Assembly: GCF_002797975.1 (NCBI RefSeq)
Contig: NZ_PGET01000001.1
Coordinates: 2,418,001 to 2,482,000 of the forward strand
Source of the DNA: [Clostridium] celerecrescens 18A
GTDB taxonomy: Bacteria > Bacillota > Clostridia > Lachnospirales > Lachnospiraceae
Direction of reading: 5' to 3'
DNA: 64,000 nucleotides
Shown: positions 63,751-64,000 of the stretch, piece by piece
Layout of the letters: each line of letters opens with the position of its first letter
Numbering within the stretch: position 1 is the first letter of the stretch
Translations under genes and position numbers: made by a program
Notes under the pieces: generated by a model
Seen by the model: the letters and a program-made list of their open reading frames with translations, nothing else
Told to the model about the DNA's origin: nothing
Database searches by the model: none

Positions 63751-64000
63751 TTATGTTCTCGTTACTTTGGGGACAGAAAACTGCATAAATTCGCTTAAAT
63801 AAATAACAACCTGTTCTATAGCAGATTGTACAGCTGCCACATCCCCCAGGATAATTACAGACCCACTGAACCTGTCAACGAATCCTATTTTAACAGGTGC
63901 AGTCTTTTTAGCTATATCTACAGCGATGATTGCAACCTCTGGTGGGGTTATGGTTAAAATACCAATTGCTTGATACTTTTCTTCATTCAAACCTAATTTC
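63751..64000 (-). CDS. Second EutS/PduU-type shell protein (N-terminus beyond right edge)
   Basis: The frame is open to the right edge (KLGLNEEKYQAIGILTITPP on the minus strand), so the start lies outside; a TTG in this region is not the true start. The core GILTITPPEVAIIAVDIAKK and GFVDRFSGSVIILGDVAAVQ matches the eutS product encoded at 61186-61527 over its whole length. The two copies differ enough to be separate subunits. Confidence 0.85.
   Translation of the reverse strand, partial: KLGLNEEKYQAIGILTITPPEVAIIAVDIAKKTAPVKIGFVDRFSGSVIILGDVAAVQSAIEQVVIYLSEFMQFSVPKVTRT

Noticed and set aside
63751..63990. TTG at 63990 as true start of the right-edge shell gene
   Set aside because: Similarity to the other EutS protein continues upstream to the edge, so the start is outside the window.

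Overview
The window looks like a low-GC, Gram-positive chromosome, most likely a gut or anaerobic Clostridia member of the Lachnospiraceae/Clostridium type. The signs are strong AGGAGG ribosome binding sites, frequent TTG/GTG starts, a sortase-like IPKTG anchor, many PTS operons, a LevR-type sigma-54 activator, a YolD/Y-family polymerase pair, and an ethanolamine cluster in the gene order known from Firmicutes (Listeria, Enterococcus, Clostridium). Almost every gene is on the minus strand. I found no tRNA, rRNA, CRISPR array or intact insertion sequence.

Region 1 (1-9.2 kb) is a cell-surface locus read leftward from a LytTR response regulator. It holds a Cys-motif secreted protein, a possible tiny membrane peptide, a DUF11-like protein with 45-bp repeats, two paralogous secreted ~280-residue proteins separated by a strong hairpin, two paralogous single-span membrane proteins, an IPKTG-anchored CnaB-like protein, and a large surface protein with 48-bp repeats that runs off the left edge. 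I do not recognise this as a described system; it is the best candidate for something new. Region 2 (9.2-17 kb) has an intergenic stretch with a relic of a second LytTR gene, a MarR-controlled heterodimeric ABC exporter, a small plus-strand membrane protein, and a TetR-controlled Kef/Na+-H+ antiporter.

Region 3 (17-45.3 kb) is sugar metabolism. It contains: a ROK-MFS-PHP operon; a galactonate-type operon (KDPG aldolase, galactitol-family PTS IIA/IIB/IIC, DgoD-like dehydratase) with a textbook -24/-12 promoter beside its LevR-type activator; a MerR regulator; an RpiR-linked operon with two flavoproteins, a MurP-like PTS and a GH1 phospho-beta-glucosidase; a TetR-controlled glycosyltransferase; an AraC regulator with a GH88/105 hydrolase; and a ChvE-GguAB sugar ABC transporter with an AraR-like regulator. 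Region 4 (45.5-50.1 kb) is a small accessory stretch: a YfcE-like phosphodiesterase, YolD plus a Y-family polymerase, an ANT(9)-like spectinomycin nucleotidyltransferase, and a MarR regulator.

Region 5 (50.2-64 kb) is an ethanolamine-utilisation microcompartment operon of 18 genes read leftward and entering from beyond the right edge: an EutS-like shell protein (partial), eutP, a PduO-type adenosyltransferase, eutG, eutS, eutA, eutB, eutC, eutL, a eutK-like gene, eutE, eutM, eutT, pduL (eutD), a Firmicutes-specific eut protein, eutN, eutH and eutQ. Together they import ethanolamine, split it with the B12 lyase EutBC (repaired by EutA, cofactor made by the adenosyltransferases), and turn acetaldehyde into ethanol (EutG) and acetyl-CoA/acetyl-phosphate (EutE, PduL) inside a protein shell. 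The EutV/EutW regulators and the operon promoter are not in the window.
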